This document shows, piece after piece, positions 59,072 to 64,000 of a stretch of DNA of 64,000 nucleotides. Position 1 is the first letter of the stretch. The number at the start of each line of letters is the position of its first letter. The translations under genes and the position numbers were made by a program. The notes under the pieces are model-generated. The model was not told the DNA's origin, made no database searches, and saw nothing but the letters and a program-made list of their open reading frames with translations. Where the stretch lies: contig CM074858.1 of assembly GCA_037501455.1 (NCBI GenBank), forward strand, positions 17,658,501-17,722,500, read 5' to 3'. Source of the DNA: Lantana camara. Its lineage: Eukaryota > Streptophyta > Magnoliopsida > Lamiales > Verbenaceae.

Positions 59072-59415
59072 TAGGGATGCAAACGAGCCGAGTCGGCTCG
59101 CGAGTCTAGCGAGCAAGCTCGAGTCAAGCCCCGAACTCAAGCCCCTTTTAGTTAGGCTCGTGGCTCGCGAGCCTATATATTTAATTAAAAAAATAATATT
59201 TTTATTTTTATATATATAAATATTTTATTATTATATATATATTTATTGATTTTTATATAAAATTAACAAAAAATTAATATATTTATAATATATATGTATA
59301 TATATTTAATAAATATATATTATTATATATAAAAATATATTAAATTATTTTAAAAAATCAATTTTTAATTAAAAATAATATAAATCCCATTTGGCTCGGC
59401 TCATTTGCATCCCTA
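59072..59415. mobile_element. hAT-type MITE
   Basis: 344 bp with terminal inverted repeats TAGGGATGCAAACGAGCCGAG and CTCATTTGCATCCCTA (right end). CCTGCAAC flanks both sides (59064-59071 and 59416-59423), the 8-bp duplication typical of hAT elements. Subterminal GGCTCG / CGAGCC units, AT-rich centre with no coding capacity. It interrupts the RT/RNase H part of element E. Confidence 0.92.
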
Positions 59416-59423
59416 CCTGCAAC

Positions 59424-60162
59424 AGTACCATTACCTAAGGGTCAAAAACTCACAGCTGATGATGGTCCCTTATTCTCTGAGCCCGAAAAGTATCGACGGC
59501 TTGCTGGTCGTCTACTATATCTCAATTTAACACGTCCTGACTTGAGTTTCGTCACCCAACAGCTCTGTCAGTTCATCAACAGACCATGCATTTCACATTG
59601 GAACGCAACAATGCATGTAATGAGGTATTTGAAGCACACTATCTCACCGGGCCTATTGTTTTCCTCCAGTAACACCCTCTGTCTTGAAGCATATTGCGAC
59701 GCAGATTGGGCTGCGTGCCCTGACACTCGGCGTTCTGTTACGGGTTTCTGCATCTTCCTAGGCACTTCTCTGATTTCCTGGAAATCGAAAAAGCAAGTAA
59801 CAGTGTCTCGTTCATCCGCTGAAGCAGAATATCGAAATATGGCTTCTACGGTATGTGAACTACAATGGATTTCCTATCTTCTACGTGATTTCCATATCAA
59901 CATCCCTTTGCCTATTCCGCTGCATTGCGATAATCAAGCCGCCTTACACATCGCTGCTAATCCCTTGTTTCACGAGCGAACAAAGCATATCGACATTGAT
60001 TGCCATATTGTTCGACAACAGCTTAAACTTGGCTTCATCTCCCCCACGCACGTCCCTTCCCGTTCACAATTGGCAGACTTGTTCACGAAATTGTTCAGCT
60101 TTCCCCAGTTTACGGTGCTCTTGTCCAAGATGGGCTTGGTTTTTCACCAATCTCCATCTTGA
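59424..60162 (+). pseudogene. Copia pol of element E, RNase H end
   Basis: Continues VPLPKGQKLTADDGPLFSEP, then YRRLAGRLLYLNLTRPDLSF, and the copia RNase H: CDADWAACPDTRRSVTGFCI, WKSKKQVTVSRSSAEAEYR, LHCDNQAALHIAANPLFHER and TKHIDIDCHIVRQQL. It ends with VPSRSQLADLFTK and a stop at 60162. This segment has no stop of its own. Confidence 0.92.
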
Positions 60163-60170
60163 GGGGGGTC

Positions 60171-60393
60171 TGTGAAGAGTTGTAATTTATAGTTTCACGT
60201 TTTCATTAGTTAGCTTACCTTTTAGATATTTTACTTCTTTAGTGAGAACGGTGTCGTTTGGTGTAAGTGGTTAGTTAGGTATTCTGGCAGCTTTAGCTTC
60301 AAACTTTTCTGATGTATATATAAACAGTGCGTGTATCTTCTTTTGTGAGAGAGATGAATAAACAATTTTTACACCACAGTTTGAGTTTGAACA
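60171..60393 (+). repeat. 3' LTR of element E
   Basis: 223 bp, preceded by the polypurine tract GAGGGGGGTC (60161-60170). Same ends and length as the 5' LTR. Confidence 0.93.
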
Positions 60394-60398
60394 CTGTC

Positions 60399-61182
60399 GA
60401 TCATTAGTTGTTGTCGCTGCTTGCAATTATTAACTTTTTGTTTTTCTATCGAATATGAGTGTTTCTTTTCTTTATATTAAATTAAACGAGGAGTACCGGT
60501 CGACCAAAAAAAAAAAAAAAAAAAATACCACCCGGAAAAGTTTCTTGGTAAAAAAAAGCCTTAACATGGGGGGGAGAGAAAGAGGGAGAATGTGGTAATT
60601 ATAAATATTTCATTGGTGATTGTTTACCCATGAGCTTTTAAGAAATTTATTAGTTAGTTGCAAGAAAAAAAATAAAAACACACTCGTAATTAATTGATTA
60701 GCTCCGTAAGTTTGCGAAATATTCAATTAAATACTTCATATTTGCTTTTATTTATACATTTATAATTTCTTATTTTTCATCTAAAGCTTTATTTATTACT
60801 GTTTTAATTTTTTTAATGTATAAGATAATAAAATTTAACATATTGGATAGGAAATATTTTTCTTTCGTATATCATATATCTAATTGTGTTAGAGGAACTG
60901 AATTTTAATCCAACCGTACAATATTTTGTAGTATTCTAACAAAATTCAGAAATTGAAAAGAATTTGAGCTTATGGGCAAAAGCTAAAATTAAAAAACAAA
61001 AACATAAGTGTAAGTCGTAAAAAAAAAAAAAGGACAAAAATAATCCTCCGGCAAACGGCCTATAGATGACTAGAACAGGAAGATTACAAACAAATTACTC
61101 TCCATCCTCTGTTTCTCCAAACTGCTCCAATATCTCAAGAGGCAAACATGCTGATTCTAAAGTATGAGTAGCAAACACCATT
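60399..61182. other. Host flank, no gene seen
   Basis: AT-rich sequence downstream of element E with a poly-A run at about 60507-60527 and another near 61019. No reading frame, terminal repeat or RNA gene recognised. Confidence 0.55.
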
Positions 61183-62094
61183 TAAGATTTTACGACACAA
61201 TCATTCAGCAACAACTACGATTTCTCTAGTTCTCAAATCTGCGCAGAAGTGTGTGATCCAAGTGTGTCACAGACAGATCATTATTTCTGTACAAAAAGTA
61301 ACTCTCTCTCAAGAAACTTCCATTTCAAAAAGTGCATAATTTACATTTCTCTACATCACAAGTGAAAATTTTGAACCCAACCAATTACAATGAATGAGCT
61401 AAAGAGTCATGAGCACATACCAAAGCGGATGGGAATATACATGAATAAGAACCTCTACAAGTCCTTCACAAAGGGGATTCTCCAGCGGTTCTCAACAGCC
61501 TGGATTCCCGCAAAAGTTGTTGGATGATTTTTGACCTATGTTGCATGGACACGGATACGGCGACACGGACACGACACGATACGAACACGGCGATACGGAT
61601 TTTTTAAAAATTTTAGGCTCCGACACGGCTATATTTGATATAAATAAATATATTTTATATATAAATTAAAATATTTTATATAAAAATAAAAATAGTTTAT
61701 AAGTATAATGTAGTTAAAATAAAATATTTTAAGAAAATATGTATAATTAAAAATTAGAATAAGTTTGTTATTTTAGTTTTCTCCCAAAAATTCTAAAAAT
61801 ATTAAAAAATGCATAAAAAACTTTATTTAATTAGAAAATTTGCCCCGCCATGTCCGAGCCGTGTCGGACACTTCAGCCCGCCGTGTCTGACACCGTGTCC
61901 TTTTTTTTTTTTTTAATTTTTTTTTATTTCTGACACGTTTCAACTGTGTCCGACACGTGTCGGAGCCGTGTCCGAGGCGTGTCCGTGTCGGACACTTCAA
62001 GGACACTTTTTTTGCTGTGTCCGTGCTTTCTAGTTCTTGACTGAAAATGTTCTTCTTGGAACATACAAATTTTGTGATATTTAGCAGCTTCATT
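61183..62094 (-). pseudogene. UPF0496 3'-end fragment, split by a MITE
   Basis: 61183-61535 and 62033-62094 align with 63325-63690, the 3' end and 3' flank of the UPF0496 gene at the right edge. On the minus strand, 62094-62033 reads NEAAKYHKICMFQEEHFQSR, parallel to NQAAKNQDIGMLQEEHVQSR of that gene. 61535-61470 reads KIIQQLLRESRLLRTAGESP, parallel to RIIEQRLEELRPLRTAGN. The MITE at 61536-62032 separates the halves. The 5' part of the gene is missing, replaced by the inverted-repeat element from 62097. It is a truncated tandem copy. Confidence 0.82.
61536..62032. mobile_element. GACACG-repeat MITE, copy 2 (Mutator-like)
   Basis: About 497 bp, begins CTATGTTGCATGGACACGG and ends CCGTGCTTTCTA, like copy 1 at 25536. 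The flanks ATTTTTGAC (61527-61535) and GTTCTTGAC (62033-62041) are an imperfect 9-bp duplication. The paralogous empty site in the gene at the right edge (about 63620) reads ATTCTTGAC once. Subterminal GACACG / CGTGTC units, AT-rich centre, no coding capacity. Confidence 0.85.
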
Positions 62095-62096
62095 GA

Positions 62097-62365
62097 GGTT
62101 TAGTATATGTTAGGTCATAACTCACTAGGTCATTCCTCTCAAATTACGACACCTTGTCACTTTCTTTCTCTTTTTTATATTTTATGGGTTACCCTTATTT
62201 TTGCTTAGTTTTTTCTCATTCTTTTTATTTCGTTTGATTATTATTTCTTATAAAATATATAATTTTATTTGTTTATTTATTTATTTTTTGTTGGTCCAAC
62301 CGGAAAAATTGGAAGGGAACAACATAGAGAGACTACTATGATATGTATAAAATAAAATTTAATTA

Positions 62366-62412
<47 letters not shown>

Positions 62413-62888
62413 CTAAATCTAATATATTACTTAATTATTTTTTTTCCAAACTTCTGAAATTACTACTATTTGAACATATTTTATGAAGATTAAATAAAAT
62501 TTATTTTTTCTTAATATATTATTAAATTATAAAATATTATTAATTATTTAAAAAACAAATATAACTAATTTGAGTCGTTAAAATATAAAATGAACATATT
62601 TTGAAAGTAAAATTAATTTGTAGATATAAAAACGAAATTAATTCTCCATATACAATATTTTATTAGATAAAAAATAATATAAATATTTAATTTTTATTTT
62701 ATACATATCATAATTAAAAAATAAATAGAATTATATATTTTCTAAGAAATAATAATCTAACGAAATAGAAAAAATGAGAAAAAACTAAATAAGATACTAC
62801 ATAAAATGTAAAGAAGAGAGAGAAAATGATAAGTGTCACAATTTGAAAGGAATGACCTAATGAGTCACGATCTAACATATAGTAAACC
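62097..62888. mobile_element. Long inverted-repeat (fold-back or MITE-like) element
   Basis: GGTTTAGTATATGTTAGGTC at 62097 pairs with GATCTAACATATAGTAAACC ending at 62888. Pairing continues by eye over about 200 bases per arm (CATTAGGTCATTCCTTTCAAATT-like blocks on both sides). The centre is AT-rich and includes a (TA)n run at about 62369-62411. No convincing target duplication was found. No coding capacity. Confidence 0.7.
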
Positions 62889-62934
62889 CCGTAAACCCCG
62901 TTCTTGACACCGAAGGTTTCGGTACATGTGTGAG

Positions 62935-63265
62935 CATATCATCCTCTTTCAAGTATTTCTTTTTAAAGATTTGAGCCCATTTTGTCTCTTCACTTTTGAC
63001 GACCCTCTCTAACCCGCCCTTTGCGAACACCTAAATATTCTTGGTCCTCGCGTCTTTGATCTCTAATCCACCAATACCATCACATTTCTTTTTAATGACA
63101 TTATCTTTTTCCCACCCAACAAATGAACCTTTTCCTTTTTCTTCTCAATGTCATTGGACCAAAGAAATCTCTTTGTTATGTTGACCGAGTTTGGCGCAAA
63201 CATGACTAGGCAGCCAACAGGTGTGCGTATGGTATACGGGGATATGAATAGTAATTTCAAATCTT
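62935..63265 (-). pseudogene. LINE (non-LTR retrotransposon) ORF2 fragment
   Basis: The minus strand reads NSVNITKRFLWSNDIEKKKEKVHL, then after a frameshift KKCDGIGGLEIKDARTKNI and, further on, TKWAQIFKEKY. This matches the region after the RT domain of plant LINE ORF2 (FLWG...KIHLVSWxKVCLPKxxGGLGIRDL, W...KYG). Short, frameshifted and truncated on both sides; no poly-A tail or duplication identified. Confidence 0.6.
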
Positions 63266-63568
63266 TTATTCTTGTCCTTTAGGCTTTAAAGTTTGGTTTT
63301 ATATTTATAATTTTCATTTATACAGGCAATTAGCAACTATGATTTCTCTAGTTTCTCAAATCTGCTCAGATACGAGTGATCAAATGAGTATCACATACAG
63401 AGATCATTAATTTCTATGCAAAAAGTAACTATTTCAGGGGAGACTTCCATAGTCCAATTTCAGAATGTGAATAATCAACGAGCTAAAGCATCATGAGAAG
63501 TGAGAACATATAAAGCAGATGTGAATAAACAGAATTAAAAACCTCTACAAGTCCTTCACAAAGGGAAT
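63266..63568. other. 3' flank of the UPF0496 gene
   Basis: No gene. 63325-63568 is the paralogous counterpart of 61183-61470, so the tandem duplication included about 250 bp beyond the stop codon. Confidence 0.65.
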
Positions 63569-64000
63569 TTAATTTCCAGCGGTTCTCAACGGCCTCAATT
63601 CCTCCAAACGTTGTTCGATAATTCTTGACTGTACATGTTCTTCCTGGAGCATACCAATGTCCTGATTTTTAGCTGCTTGGTTATTCAACAATCTCAAGGA
63701 AACACGACAGTAATTGACATGCTCGCTCAAATCATGATTTATCTTCAATAATTCACCCAGGCTTCTCTTAATCTCCTGCACTGCAAATCCAATACCAACA
63801 ACATCTCCTCTCAGCATTATATAGTCCACAATTAGAAAGAAATTCTCAATCCGTGACCGATACATCTCCGCCATCCTCCCTATATTGTACAAACTGTTAA
63901 CAACAACGTAAACCCCACGCTGCATCGAACCTTTCAACTCCCTCTGTCTCCTCAAATTCCCCAAATATTTCTTGCAAAGCAAAGGTTTAGCCACCGCGAG
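63569..64000 (-). CDS. UPF0496 (DUF677, At14a-like) protein, C-terminal part, cut by window edge
   Basis: The frame is open from the right edge to TAA at 63569 (144 codons visible; N-terminus lies beyond 64000). LRRQRELKGSMQRGVYVVVNSL parallels LKKKEKDLIAQREIVSSMQFGLYVVARDL of the copy at 11514-12221 (by motif, not full identity). The tail is helical and charged (IKRSLGELLKINHDLSEHVNYCR, MLQEEHVQSRIIEQRLEELR). This half carries no lesion, so it may be the only functional cluster member in the window. The first two membrane helices of the family would be just outside the window. Family function is poorly defined. Confidence 0.75.
   Translation of the reverse strand, partial: LAVAKPLLCKKYLGNLRRQRELKGSMQRGVYVVVNSLYNIGRMAEMYRSRIENFFLIVDYIMLRGDVVGIGFAVQEIKRSLGELLKINHDLSEHVNYCRVSLRLLNNQAAKNQDIGMLQEEHVQSRIIEQRLEELRPLRTAGN

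Larger units (their letters stand above)
26462..60393 (+). mobile_element. Element E: short-LTR Ty1/copia retrotransposon, outer shell of the nest
   Basis: LTRs of 223 bp at 26462-26684 and 60171-60393 (TGTGAAGAGTTG ... TTTGAACA), flanked by CTGTC at 26457-26461 and 60394-60398. Internal order gag, protease, integrase, RT, RNase H is copia. Its pol is split at 29877 by element B and again at 59072 by a hAT MITE; without these insertions it is about 4.9 kb, a normal copia size. The two LTRs differ at only a few positions by eye, yet the coding region has about nine stops. Confidence 0.95.

Noticed and set aside
58512..59219. A 235-codon frame starting MASLRIGVLH
   Set aside because: It is a chance fusion: the first codons are the end of the B LTR, the middle is the RT of element E, and the end lies in the hAT MITE.
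61827..62093. 88-codon minus-strand frame
   Set aside because: It joins the UPF0496 fragment end to the GACACG arrays of the MITE; a chance readthrough.

Overview
This window looks like plant (probably eudicot) nuclear DNA. It is a transposon-rich stretch lying across a small tandem cluster of UPF0496 (DUF677 / At14a-like) genes. The host genes are eukaryotic single-pass reading frames on the minus strand. The LTR elements prime from plant initiator tRNA-Met or carry TGGCGCCG-type binding sites. There is no prokaryotic gene layout. I found no rRNA, tRNA, CRISPR array or bacterial operon. Almost all coding capacity is decayed transposon coding sequence.

Layout, left to right. 1-6261: a Ty1/copia element on the minus strand (element A), running off the left edge, with a 1.98-kb LTR at 4283-6261. 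6262-10522: a decayed minus-strand Ty3/gypsy element (F) carrying a 364-bp solo LTR of another gypsy family (9686-10049, 5-bp target duplication GAGCC). 10547-10818: remains of a hAT transposase. 11514-13526: a UPF0496 gene on the minus strand, broken by an in-frame stop and an 891-bp Mutator-like MITE (12220-13110). 13604-24499: a Tat-lineage gypsy element (G, minus strand, duplication CACTC) with gag, protease, RT, two RNase H domains and integrase, plus a spliced antisense extra ORF on the plus strand with its own TATA box. 24687-26313: a fold-back element with a 9-bp duplication, itself split by a second MITE (25536-26144).

26462-60393 is a Russian-doll nest. The outer shell is a short-LTR Ty1/copia element (E, plus strand, duplication CTGTC). 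A long-LTR gypsy element (B, 29878-58540, duplication CGTTG) split its pol between integrase and RT. B lacks pol and keeps only a gutted gag. A copia element of A's family (C, 30390-40407, duplication TCATC) sits inside the 5' LTR of B. A chromovirus-type gypsy (D, 44632-54739, duplication CGTTA) sits inside the internal region of B. A hAT MITE (59072-59415, duplication CCTGCAAC) lies in the second half of E's pol. 60399-64000 returns to host sequence: a UPF0496 3'-end fragment split by another MITE of the 25536 family, a long inverted-repeat element, a LINE remnant and a better-preserved UPF0496 gene running off the right edge.

Relations. Both B and C appear non-autonomous. C has decayed coding sequence between two nearly identical LTRs, so it was probably mobilised in trans by an A-like partner. 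B may depend on a D-like partner. Both carry arrays of small hairpins: five covarying hairpins just before the polypurine tract in B, and four in the leader of C. I rank these hairpins, the palindrome clusters in the gypsy LTRs and the antisense spliced ORF of G as the most interesting signals. All percentages of similarity are by-eye impressions, not computed values.
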